In this document: in pieces, positions 34,350 through 45,019 of the stretch
How the letters are laid out: each line of letters begins with the position of its first letter
Position numbering within the stretch: position 1 is the first letter of the stretch
NCBI RefSeq assembly: GCF_008831285.2
Contig: NC_045145.1
Coordinates: 10,478,802 to 10,542,801 of the forward strand
Reading direction: 5' to 3'
Source: Nymphaea colorata
Taxonomy: Eukaryota > Streptophyta > Magnoliopsida > Nymphaeales > Nymphaeaceae
DNA: 64,000 nt
Notes under the pieces: generated by a model
Told to the model about the DNA's origin: nothing
The model's input: the letters and a program-made list of their open reading frames with translations, nothing else
Database searches by the model: none
Program-made: the position numbers and the translations under genes

Positions 34350-36465
34350 TGTCACAAGCGATGTTTGTGCAATAGAAACAAAAAATGCATGCACATAATT
34401 ACAAGAACACCAATCCGTTATGGTGAGTAATTCTCACAATGATTGTTTATTTAACCCATCACCATAGAAGCAATACCATAAAACTTTTGATTGCTTTCAC
34501 ACAGTAGGTGTTAATGGGAAAACAACCACACAAGGATATTTCATAAAACTTACAAAGGAAATTGCTAAAGCCCTGAGAAATTACCAAAAGAACATGTAGA
34601 TCAAGAGAGGGAAGAGAGAATGCTGATAATGGTAAGAAGCATAACACATTTGTTCCTCTCTCCTTTCTTCTTTCTCCCTCCATCCCTTTCCTTCCTACCC
34701 TCCTAATGCCACAACTTCTAGTTATTCTTTTCTTTCTTCCTCCCATTGCCATCACTTATATTCTCATGGCTGTCACCCGGCCTGCCATCGAGAATGTACT
34801 GATGTGATAGGTCTCTTCTCGCTATCTCTCTCTTTCTATCTTGTTCCCAGCTATTGTTTGATAATTTGTTAGATTTCACATGTACAATTGAAAGCAATAA
34901 TTCACAAAAGGAAAATGTTTCCAATTTTCTTCTTTATTTTAAAATATCCTATTATGATTGATAATATTGCAAGGGAAGAGAAAGAAAGAAGTTGTTGCTC
35001 TTTGAAACATGTTAAATTTTATATGACCTTTGCATTTGAAAATTTCAGAAGATTTTATTTCTTATTCACTAGTGTAGTATATATGTGATGGGAATCAAGC
35101 GTGGTCATTCTTTTATTTCAGTTGTGACTACATTTTTTCTGTCTTGGTTTGTTTTTTAGAGGGTCAGTAAATGTGACAACTCAGTTGGATTATGTTGGAA
35201 ATTCATCTAGACATGAGTGGTGATCATGTTTTGTGTAAGTAGTTGGTTTACATGACTAGTTGATAAGCTTAGTGTTATTAATTTGGAGGATTAAAAGATC
35301 TGCTTGAAATCATCAATTGTTTATATGCAAACCTAAGTAGCTCCAAGTTCCCATTTACAACTATCCCATACATTTAGAGTACTATTGATATTTAGAACCT
35401 AAGGAATTGCTCATTCGCAATTTGATGGAACTTATTCAGTATGGATTTGTTCTTTACTTTTAGATCTTTTGGGTGGTCTTTTTTTGGGTCCTTTGCGCCC
35501 CACTTAAGCTAATGGGCATGACAACAATGGGTTCTATGCTTGTCTGTCAATAATAAAGCTAGAACAGGATGGGTAGCAATGGACTTCAAGCAGCATACGC
35601 AGCTCTACATGGCCTATCTTTTTTTCTTTTAACCAACTATTTTGTTGGTAACATCACAACTGCTAGTGGTTTTATCTGATGTATATGGGAGGGTAGGTGA
35701 TAATAGTTTACAAAATTGTTCTTTCCTAGACAAGGTTATCAAACCTATGCTTTCATGGCCAGAAAGAGTTCCAGTTACCAATACGCATGGGCCATGAAGG
35801 CAAATGTATTAGTAGGGAATTGAGGATGGTTCTGTGTAGGTAAGTTTTTCTATATGCAAGTCATTTCTTCTTCCAAAAAACTAGTTGCTTACTTGAAAAA
35901 GTGTCTATCTTATGAAAATCTAATTGATTGTTTCAAGCAAAGGTACTTCTTGTTTGTTTTGATGTCTTGTTTTATGTAAATATGGAATCACTAAATAATA
36001 AAAAAAATAGAAAAAAAGTAACATCTGTTGCTATATCCCCTGAGAAGTGAAAGACAACTTTATACAAGTTGGTAGTACTACTATTAAGTTCTCAATTTGT
36101 TTTCTCTTTAAATTTGAATGATGCAATATTAATTCCTTATATAAGAACTAAAGTTTTGCCCATCTCCATGTATGTCGAATGTCAACTTGCAAAATAATTT
36201 ATTTACATCATTTTGTTTTTACCTTTCATTTTGATATGCTAGGACATGTGATCTGAAACAAATTTGGAGCTATCATAGTTTGAGACAAAAATGAATTTTA
36301 AGGCACTATCTAATCCAGAAGCTAAGGTATGGATGGTTAACTGGTCCCCCAACACTTCAAATTGTTGTATCTAATTTGGCAAGCTTTTGTTGTAAATTAG
36401 CCTTGTGATGTTTCCTTACGGACCTCCATGCAGACCTTCATACATCTAGTTTTGGTTATTTACAA
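34350..36465. other. probable copia 5' LTR start and unassigned spacer
   Basis: Sequence from 34350 rightward should be the 5' LTR of the neighbouring copia element, but its outer CA end was not found. An exon-like 110-bp segment at 35730-35839 is bounded by TTCTTTCCTAG and GTAAGT on the plus strand; its translation has a stop and no match I recognise. Nothing else is supported. Confidence 0.35.
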
Positions 36466-36647
36466 TGGTCGAAACTAAAATATCTTTGGGTATTTTTCTG
36501 AATTATTAGAAAGTTAGAGTCGTCTTTAATATTTGCTCATTTTAAGCAGGACTAGTTTTGTAATTTATGTGCCATCCTCAATCTCTTTTATTTTGAGATT
36601 ATAGTTAGTTATTTGATTAACTTTCCTCAATCCTATTGTGCTGTACA
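36466..36647 (+). repeat. copia 5' LTR (about 182 bp)
   Basis: It ends ...CTGTACA directly before the PBS. By eye it shares TTTTTCTGAA, AAGTTAGAG, TCTTTAA, GGACTA.TTTTGTAA and AATC.CTTTTA in order with the 177-bp LTR at 60106-60282 (minus). Confidence 0.7.
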
Positions 36648-36660
36648 TGGTACCAGAGCC
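36648..36660 (+). promoter_or_regulatory. copia primer binding site
   Basis: TGGTACCAGAGCC immediately follows the LTR; one mismatch to the initiator Met-tRNA complement TGGTATCAGAGCC. Confidence 0.85.
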
Positions 36661-37089
36661 ACCAGCAATGATCGAGATTTTTCCACCGGTGGCGATCATT
36701 TTCTAGCACCAACTGAAAAAGACCTTTTTAGGGTGGTTGGTTACTCTCTTACCTTAGCCGTCAGATCTAATATGTTTTTGCTCAGATCTGTATCAGATCT
36801 AGTTGACCACCCTCTGCTTCATATGTCTGTCTCTTTAACTGATTTAGATCTAACTTGCTAAATCTTAGATCTGGCTAGGCCCGTCCCACATCTGATCTGC
36901 TGAAGGATCAGCCCTAATCTAGTCTTCATGTGTGTGTGTGTGTGGTGGGGGGGGGGGGGGGGGGGGTGGGTTCTAATCATGTAGTTCATATAGGCATGAA
37001 TAGATTCCCCTTGTGGAAGTGGAAAGTGGTTGCGGAAATCTCATGGTGAATACTGCAATCAAATGTGCATCATTAGCTACCTTCAAAAC

Positions 37090-38958
37090 CAAAAGGATAC
37101 AAGTGCTTTGATCCATTATCTCAAAAAAGTGTGGATGTAACTTTCTTCAAGTCTCAGCTCTACTTTACTCAGCCACCTATTCTTGTTGAGGTGCCAAGCC
37201 CAGTTCCTTTGCCTATTCCTCTAGTACCACTACAGTCCTTTTCATTTGACCCATTTCTCAGTGTGAGTCAGTTTTGTGATCCACCTGCTGGTCTACACGT
37301 GCCAACAAGACCCCAATCATACTCATCACCAAAGTCTTGTCAAGATGTATAATTAAGGTGAGTAAACCTGATTCGTCTGCTCCACATATGGATGTTCCTA
37401 ACCATTGCTAGGATTTTTCCATTTCATTGAATAAAAACAAGCAACAATGTACCATGGATCCTATCTAACAGTTTGTATCGACAGACTATGTTGTTGACAA
37501 CTTGCAGCAATTTCTATAGGCTATGACAGCTCATATCATTCCTACCATACCAACATGCATTGTTGGATTGTAAATGGTGATAGGCTATGAAGGATGAGAT
37601 GGATCTGTGATGTGATTGGTTCCAAACAGTTAAGTGTCACTTAGATAGTTCTGTAGAACAATATAAGGTTCAATTGGTAGATCAGGGCTATACCGAGACT
37701 TAAGGAATTGACTTATTTGAGAAGTCTGCCCAAGTGACTAGATTGAGAACTATTTGTATCATTATCTCGGTTGTTGTCCATTTTGAGTGGCCCATGTATC
37801 AGCTTGATGTGTAAAATGCATGATGAATGGCGACTTTGAGGAGACCATATATATGCAGGAGCCTCCCAGATTTAAAATTCAAGGGGAGTGTAGGAAAGTG
37901 TATCATCTAAAAAAGGAGATTTATGGAGTTAAACAGAGTCATCGGGCATGGTTCCACAAACTATCTGAAGTTGTTTCACAATGTTTATTTAAGAAATCTC
38001 CGCTTGACCATTCTATGTTTATAAAGAAGACCTCAAAATGTATGTTATTTTGGTAGTCTATGTTGATGATATTATTCTAACAGGTGGTTGAGATCAAGAG
38101 ATCTCAACTAAAAGGCATGCCTTCCAAAGCACTTTGTCATGAAATATCTCAATCCATTGTAATACTTTATTGGGATTAAAGTTGCTCATAGCAAGGAAGG
38201 TGTAGTTCTATCACAAAGAAAATATGTTCTTGATCTGCTTACATGGATGTTAAGAGCCAAGCCTGCTACTTTACCCATGAATCTACATCTCTACCTTCAT
38301 GGTGATTAGTTAGAGTTAGTAGTTCACGATTTCATAGATTTCTCATTGGCAAGCTTCTTTATGTCACTTTGACTAGACGTCATGTTAGCTTTATAGTTGA
38401 GAAGCTAAGTCGATTTATAGAAAAACCTAAGAAAGTCCATTGGGATGTTGCATTGACAGTTGTAAATTATTTGAAGTTATGCCCATGCAAAGGTAACATT
38501 AGAAATTGAAGCTTTTAGTGAAAGGTCAGATAGAAAGTCCACCACTAGTTTATGTGTATTTGTAAGTGGAAACCTTATATCATAAAGAATCAAGAAACAA
38601 AATGTGGTCTCTCGATCGAATGCTAAATCCAAATATAGAGCAATGGCTCAAAGTACTATTGAGATGACTTGGGCTAAATCTATGTTTATTTGTCTAAGTA
38701 TAGCAATTCCTCTTTCTCTGAAAATGTATTGTGATAATAGGGCTGTCACATACATTGACAACAATCAAGTGTTTTATGGAAAACAAAATACATTGTGAAA
38801 GATGGTCATTATATTCAGGATTTTTTCAAGGAGTAGTGTCTACTATTCATGTGGCTTCTGAAGGTCAAGCGGCTGATGTGCTTACAAAGGCTCTTTCCAT
38901 TGGTGACTTATCTAGATGTTGTAATAAGCTGAGCATGATCAATATCTATGGTCCCACT
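37090..38958 (+). pseudogene. copia pol remnant: integrase C-terminus, RT, RNase H
   Basis: DVTFFKSQLYF (about 37.13 kb) matches DVTFFESRPYF of the 60-kb element. Then come an LDV motif A remnant with a stop at the Lys codon (about 37.80 kb), IYMQEPPRFKIQGECRKVYH and IYGVKQSHRAWFHKL (37.82-38.05 kb), and a VDD remnant. The RNase H C-terminus follows: SRSNAKSKYRAMAQS, MYCDNRAVTYI, GVVSTIHVASEGQAADVLTK and RCCNKLSMINIYG (38.60-38.96 kb), nearly colinear with the minus-strand copy. Numerous stops and frameshifts make it non-functional. Confidence 0.85.
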
Positions 38959-38970
38959 TGAGGGGAGCAT

Positions 38971-39011
38971 TGACACTTGATTATCTTTTCTCCCTCCTAT
39001 TGTGCTTTACA
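38971..39011 (+). repeat. copia 3' LTR, reduced to 41 bp
   Basis: After the stop codon and a GAGGGGAGCA purine tract, TGACACTTGATTATC... ends CCTATTGTGCTTTACA, matching the end of the 5' LTR (CCTATTGTGCTGTACA). The central 140 bp is missing, consistent with a deletion at the shared TTGATTA. Confidence 0.7.
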
Positions 39012-39306
39012 ACAATAACGTTACTTCCTATGAGCATGTAGCATTATGATGTTTCTTGGAGCACAACTTTATTATTCATGATGACATCTTTTCGTGCTCT
39101 TTATAAGTTATAACTTGATGTTCTCAATAATATGATATAATTGAATATGATGTCTACTTCATAGTGACAATGCAATTTGCTAGTTTCTTCTTTTTCAGTT
39201 GATTGCTTATTCTAATATTGTTGAGTTTTTCTAAAACAATTATTTTGCCATCTTAAACGCTCTCATGACTTGGTAGAGATGGGTGTTCTACTCAAGGGAG
39301 CTACTT

Positions 39307-39450
39307 ATGGAATCCAATGGATGTAATAGAATGAGAAATGATGTCAGTCAAGGAAATGGTGATCTCATATCGTCAAGCGAAGCTAATGAAATAGATCCAT
39401 GTACTAAATGGGAATATAGGCCTCACATTGTTACCTTGTTATTTCTTGGG
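39307..39450 (+). pseudogene. phosphatidylserine synthase (base-exchange type) exon 1, orphan
   Basis: The ATG at 39307 opens 48 codons: MESNGCNRMRN..., then EANEIDPCTKWEYRPH and IVTLLFLG. A clean donor (GGG|GTATGT) follows at 39451. Plant PSS1-type enzymes start with MEPNG/MESNG and have EIDPWTAWAYKPRT(I)SLLLIG before their first membrane segments; they make phosphatidylserine by base exchange in the ER. An upstream TTCTTTTTCAG (about 39200) could be the acceptor of a 5' UTR intron. The invariant-looking WTAWAY is altered to CTKWEY, and no second exon is seen before copia sequence at 39.6 kb or elsewhere in the window. Most likely a stranded gene fragment; a real gene with later exons outside the window is possible but would need a huge first intron. 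Confidence 0.55.
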
Positions 39451-39599
39451 GTATGTCCTTTCATGTATGTTTGAACACTTATTTTGTTATTTCCACAAAG
39501 CACCTTCTCTTTATTAGTAAACTTTCTATTTATTTATTCCTAGAAATGTTGATATGCATATGCACATATGTCTTTTATCTTTGTGAATAGGTAACCTTG

Positions 39600-40378
39600 A
39601 ACAGTTTACATGGATTGATTCGTTAACAGATTAAGTGGAGCTCCCATTGTGGAGGGAGTTTCATGTACACTCCTCTTGAACACCCTTATGAATAGACATT
39701 GTTGACATCAACTTGATAGTGCCCATCTATGGAACACATTGGTAGTAGAAATACATAGACTGGTGCCAACTTTATTGATAGGGGGGAATGTCTCATGTAA
39801 TCAATGTCCTCTATTAGTGTCTACCCCTTATCAGAAAAGCAGGCTTTGTATATTTCTATTGAATTTTTGAATTGTACTTTACTCTATATACCCATTTGCA
39901 TTCAATTGGTGTCTTGTTTGCTGGGAAAAGTACAATTTTCCAAGTAGCAGTTTCCTTTAGGGCATGAATCTCGGTCTTTATAGCATCATGCTAGTGTTAC
40001 ATGGCTTGGGAAAAAGACCTTGGCTCTATGATAGACAAGATGGAGGTAGATACAGCGATGTTGGAAGTTGAGTAATTGTTTTTGGCAATGTAAATAGAAA
40101 GAAAGTATGGACAAGTGGCAGTTGAAATTAAAGGTAAGGAGCTTACTGTAGAGTTTTCTTGTATAAACATAAGGAGCTTTATCAATAATCGGCTTGGTCG
40201 GAAGGCGATTAATGAGACAAGTGGCAGTTGAAATGGTGTTGCTCCAAGTTTTGAGTGGAAGTTTAGCTTGAAACATGAGGGCTTGATCAATATTAGGGAC
40301 ATCAATGTGTTTACAAACACCACCACCTGTACTTTGGGGTGTCCCAACACAAGAATATTGTGGTTCAATCTCTTTCAT
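39600..40378 (-). mobile_element. copia integrase-RT fragment, different subfamily
   Basis: Minus-strand blocks: GTPQSTGGGV, ALMFQAKLPLKTWSNTI and CLINRLPTKPI (end of the integrase core). After a shortened C-terminus come an IHALKETATW block and IECKWVYRVKYN (start of RT, about 39.85-39.97 kb), then VDVNN and a VYMKLPP-like block near 39.65-39.7 kb. The wording differs from the 36-kb and 60-kb family, so this is an independent, heavily decayed insertion ending close to the PSS exon. Confidence 0.75.
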
Positions 40379-42089
40379 GTTTAAAAGATTTTACATTTTA
40401 TTGGAACATAACTTACCTCCGCTATTTCAGTTAATCTTCTTTACCTATTTTGAGAATTGAGTTTCAACCATCAACAAAAAAAAATTTGTATGATGGAATA
40501 AAATTCGGCTTTGTGGTGCATAAGCTAGATCTGTGTAGTAAGTCCAGAATTATCAACCAATATTAAAAATAGTGAGCTCTTGATAATGATGGTGTATGAC
40601 GTCCACCCCACATGTCCTAATAAATGAGTTCAAATGTATATGTAGATCTTGACATTTATTTAATAGATAAGTTCTCTCCCTCTTTTTTAGTTTAAAAATG
40701 TTTGTTTATCATGAAATTGTGTCTAGTTTTCCTAGTTAAATTTGAGCGTAAATTTATAATGTTAACAAATAAGCCAAAGGAGACCAATTTTTTTAACTAT
40801 AACAGAACATGTCTATAGAAGTCAGAAACAGTAGAGAAAAAGCTGTGTGCACAATGATGCATGGTATGCAGTAAAGGAGCATGGGATATTTTTGTAATTT
40901 TTAAAAAGAAATGTCCTTTATAATCTTTTTACTTTTTTCGATTTTCATTTTTATCTTTACCAAAAGTTTTTTTTTTCGGTGTGAATTAAAGGTATTTTAG
41001 TCATTAACCGTATTGGCGCACGAAAATTCATGTACCAGTATGGCACATATAACAGGTTTGGAAATAGTAAGCACAAGTTCCTAGATTTGTTTCTTTAATC
41101 TTTTGTTTTTCAAGTTTCTTAGTTTCATATGATTCCCACATGTCCACATTTGGAGTATAACTTTTGCCTAATTTTTTTAATATGCTATATAGGAGTTTCT
41201 GATTTTAGCCTATTTTGTAAAATCTGCTTGCACAAAATACACTTTCAGTCTTTTCCTTTTTTTTGGTAGCACATCTGAATCATTTTTTAATATATTCTCC
41301 AAAAAAATAGGTTTTGGCCTGTGTATTTGAATTCATGTAGATTGTATTTAGAACTTGAAATCAACATCAATCCAAATTTGTTTTATTAACGTGAAAGTTG
41401 TGTTCATCTAATAAAGTTGGGCACCTCGAGCTCATCTAGAAGGATTTTAAAGTTCTAATTTTGAAAGAGTTTTATTCTGTTGGTCATTTTTTGGTTCATA
41501 TTCTTTAAGATACTACATTTTCTTTTTGCCATATTTTTGTTCAATTGGTGCATTTCCACAAAGCCAGAGTTTTCTTCATGGAGCAAAAGTCTGGAGTTTC
41601 CTTTCTATTTCGACTTACAATTTCTTAGCAGTACATAGAGCCCAAAAGTATTTTAGTCTTATTTGAATTTTACAAGTTGTTTAGATTGTTTAATATGGGA
41701 GAACTTTATGAGTTATATTTTTTAATGAAGTCATAGTAATAAAGTAGATTTTTCCTCGTTGCTTGCTTATTTAGATTTAGTCTTATGAATTTCAACGATA
41801 GGTAGCTTTTATTTTTTGGTCTAGTTTTTTCCTTTCTGCCTGCAATTCTTTGTCGTGGATCATAGCAAAGGTTAGCTAGGTAGGTTAGGCTTCGCTTATA
41901 GTGGTTAGTATAGTGGTTAGTTGGTTCCCAGTCTAGTTTACTCTAGAGGCACTTCGTATGCTTTTATGGTTGGTTGTCTGGTTTTTATGTGAAGGATATG
42001 CCCACACCATATGAAAGAGGATGTCTTGTGGGAAAAATCGAGCTTTATAGAGATTCCACAGCTTTGACTTGGAAACTAGACTTACAATT
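40379..42089. other. AT-rich spacer, nothing recognised
   Basis: No protein family, structured RNA or element end was identified on either strand. Confidence 0.4.
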
Positions 42090-42744
42090 GGCTGCGTTTG
42101 GCAGCACCAGATGAAAATATTGGGATAAAAAATTAAGATTTTAATCCTAGAATCAGCTGACAGGGATTTGCATCTCCATTCTAGAAATCAGTTGTGTTTG
42201 GTTGATAGAGATGTTAATCCCAGGGATCCCAATCCAGTGTTTGTGGAGGCATGAAGAGAAATCCACATGAACCCTATAACATATAAACCCTCACTTCCCT
42301 AGTGATTCAATCTTCATTACAGTTCTACAAAAGTTACTTTGATTTACACCCACTACTTACTGTTGTTTTTTGTCCTTGCCCTTGTCTAGAATTTATTCGA
42401 TTTTTGTTTGTCCCCTCTTCTAAACCCTTGGCCACAAATCTCTCCGCTTTCTTCGACCCACCAACTAATTTTTTCTTATGTCATCTCCTCCTCCTTCCTT
42501 CCCAGAGAGGTTGATTGGTTAATGAAGCAAAGGTTTTGATCGAGTGTCCCAACAGTCAAAAAAAAAATTCCCGTGGGTTTTGGTCACGCCTCTGAAGGTG
42601 CGACAGAAATCCCAAGATCAAAATCCTGGTCTTGCGCAAATTACCGAGGATTAAAATCTAGTGTTTGTGGAAAACGTACTTTTTTACAAAATTTGAATTT
42701 AGATCCCACTTGAACAATGGAAATCCAGGCTGTCAAACACGTAA
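42090..42744. mobile_element. candidate MITE with GTTTGGCAGC-type inverted ends
   Basis: The left end GGCTGCGTTTGGCAGC and the right end, read in reverse, TACGTGTTTGACAGCCTGG are imperfect inverses. Inner words TTGTGTTTGGTTGATAG and CTAGTGTTTGTGG repeat the theme. Ends of this GCGTTTGG type are common in plant MITEs. The flanking duplication was not resolved and the superfamily is open. Confidence 0.4.
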
Positions 42745-44583
42745 GGGTGTAGTTTGCATGGAATTCATGGATTTGTTTCATCGCTAATGATTGTGGTTTG
42801 ACTCGGTATTTACTCTTTATAAACAGGTATTACACTTAATATTCTCTTAAAAGATATGTTAAATAATACTTTCACAAAAAGAATACCAAATTTAAAAAAA
42901 AAATGCCGAAGAATGGCCGGGCAGATCAAAAGGTCTAGGAATTCACTTTATTGCTTTATTTTTATGTTTAATGATTACTAGTTTGCATTTGTTAATTGGA
43001 TACAATTGCTTAGTTTATTTTTTGTTGTTGATGTATATGGAATATGTACTTGTGCTTTTGTTAAATAATTATTAATAGCAACCCACATTGAGTGCAAATC
43101 CTAGAGCATTCTTCATTTTGTTGCGCACCTATAGTAACCTTTTTCTAGGTGACCAAGCATCTAGTTTGTTTACTAAAGATACCTCTATGCTTGCATTTGT
43201 ATAGATCATGCGTACATTTATTGTTTTTGTATTTGTTTACTTGCTTATACGGATTGACTTGATCGCACTTGCTAGTTAGAAAGACTTCGGGATGCGTGTT
43301 ATTGGGCAACACAATGATGCATGTAAGGGAGATCAAGTAATTGGTAAATATTAGACTTTTTAGATAAGGGGCAACAACCAAACTTATTAAGTTTACATTA
43401 GAAAGTGTTTTAAACAAATGTGAGCCTCATAATTTGTTTGTAAGTGCTAATTTAATAGAAATTATGTTTCAGTTCAAGTTATTTTGTAAAAGAAATTGAC
43501 ATTTCTACTACCAAATTTTGCTGTTGTAAGAGCTGTTCATTTTTTCGATTATTAAAAAAACATTATTAAAGTACAAAAATGGCTTACTTCATATATGCCA
43601 TATATCTTGATATCACTCTTAAGACTATACATATAGAAGATTAGATTGCAAAAAAAATATTTTAATAATTAATTTTAATACAACAGGTCTTTGTCCCTAT
43701 CTAACATTTACCAATTTTATTATATATAAAAGAATTGAAAACAACCAGCTGTAGAACGTTTCCTTGCCCAAACATTCACAAAAAGTCTTTGCTGTCAAAC
43801 GACCCATGACTACTGCGTGCACTCCGTTTATGTTATGTCCCACATACCATGTGCCGATGGAGGAGCGTTGGCATTATTACGGATCCAATGGGATGGTCCG
43901 TCCCATAGAAAGTCAATAAGCAACACAAAACAAGCCCCTCCACAAAGACAAAATGAAAAAGTGTAGAAAACAACTTTCTTCTGAATGCTGTAAGCACTCT
44001 TGAGAAGCTTAAAAATATCGTAAACTAAAATGGGAACTGGCCTCTTCATACCAATGTAAGATCGAACGTCGGATCGACTTCGCATTGAAACGTTGGGTTA
44101 AACCGAGAAATATTAACTGTTTCATGGAGAACAGAAAAGGGATAGAAACATTAGTGTGCTGCATGCGGGAACTGCGCCCTTGGACTAAAAACTTTGTAGT
44201 TGAACAAGGTCAACAGTACTATCCTAAATACCATGTTCCTTGGCGAGAGTTCCATGGAAAATCTCCTTAACTTTCAGTTTTTGCAGCTTAACTGAAGTGC
44301 AAAGAAAGAGAACGACAGTTTCACTCATCAGAAAACAAAAGTTCTAGTAACCATTTAATGTTCGTTATGGAAATGGTTTCTGAACAGAGTCTAGCTGCAG
44401 ATCCCAGCATCTTAGTAATACTCAAATTTATTAGTAGTCTATGAACTCAAACTTCATGACCTGGTGGGTACAATAACAGCTTTACCCCCATATATAAACA
44501 GAAGGAGCTATTTATTTCCGTTTATATATGTATCTCAACCCTGGCCAGATAGATATAGATCAAGTGGCGTATACATATGTGTA
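42745..44583. other. spacer, nothing recognised; 3' flank of the cystatin-like gene at its right end
   Basis: AT-rich, no recognisable coding sequence. The stretch nearest 44583 will include the 3' UTR and poly(A) site of the minus-strand cystatin-like gene, but no boundary can be assigned. Confidence 0.35.
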
Positions 44584-44943
44584 TCAAGGAAGAACAGCTT
44601 CAAACCACTCGAGAGTTGGCTTCCGGGAAATCGCCCAATATCCAACACTGCACTTGTAAATCTTAAGAAGATTGGACTTGGTCCTCGCCTGAATCACAAA
44701 CTGGTGATGGGTAGCCCTCAGCAATTTCATGGACCATACCCGCCCTTCCAGCAACTGAACAAACTGCAGTTGCTCCTTGGTCTGCTTGTTATGCTCGGCC
44801 AGCGCGAATTGAGCAGATGCAACGAAGCGCCTGTCCGCCTTCACATTCGGCTGCTCCACCCACGGCCCGCTTGGACTGGCCGCGATAGCAGACGAAGCTG
44901 CAAGGAGAAGAAGGAAGGCAAGGAGGGGATGGTTGATTGCCAT
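44584..44943 (-). CDS. secreted cystatin-like protein (phytocystatin family), atypical inhibitory loop
   Basis: A 119-residue single-exon frame. Residues 1-22 form a signal peptide (MAINHPLLAFLLLLAASSAI), followed by GPW, the N-terminal trunk glycine region of phytocystatins. AQFALAEHNKQT (44-55) matches the plant-specific LARFAVxEHNK helix motif, and LQFVQLLEGR (59-68) matches LxFxxVxxGR. Phytocystatins block papain-like proteases with a QxVxG loop next and a Trp in a second hairpin. Here the loop position reads VWSMK, so QxVxG is gone; the C-terminal Trp is kept at 113 (PTLEW instead of PW). A single Cys at 98 is unusual. The start has a strong context (GCGGCCATGGCA), a TATA box lies 64 bp upstream, and the CDS is GC-richer than its flanks, so it looks expressed. 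Classical inhibitor activity is doubtful. Confidence 0.85.
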   Translation of the reverse strand: MAINHPLLAFLLLLAASSAIAASPSGPWVEQPNVKADRRFVASAQFALAEHNKQTKEQLQFVQLLEGRVWSMKLLRATHHQFVIQARTKSNLLKIYKCSVGYWAISRKPTLEWFEAVLP

Positions 44944-45006
44944 GGCCGCCGCTTCAGTACTAATCGGCGTTGGCTGGTGCAGGGAAGAGTGCAGGGCCGG
45001 AGCATC

Positions 45007-45014
45007 TATTTATA
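45007..45014 (-). promoter_or_regulatory. TATA box of the cystatin-like gene
   Basis: The minus strand reads CTATAAATAG, 64 bp upstream of the start codon. With transcription about 30 bp downstream, the leader would be roughly 30-35 nt. No ATG occurs between the TATA box and the start. Confidence 0.8.
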
Positions 45015-45019
45015 GAGGG

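Larger units (their letters stand above)
36466..39011 (+). mobile_element. Ty1/copia element, internally deleted (same family as 60-64 kb)
   Basis: 5' LTR 36466-36647, PBS 36648-36660, pol remnants about 37.09-38.96 kb, PPT near 38960 and a 3' LTR reduced to 38971-39011. Gag, protease and the integrase core are absent: only about 430 bp separate the PBS from the integrase C-terminal region. The LTR and the RNase H C-terminus align well with the minus-strand element at 60.1-64 kb. A 20-base G run lies at 36947-36966. Confidence 0.8.

Noticed and set aside
35730-35839. exon-like segment between TTCTTTCCTAG and GTAAGT
   Set aside because: In-frame stops and no recognisable protein; splice-like words alone are not enough in AT-rich DNA.
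44464-45015. 183-codon plus-strand frame
   Set aside because: It is the antisense shadow of the cystatin-like gene and its promoter; the minus strand has the signal peptide, family motifs and TATA box.
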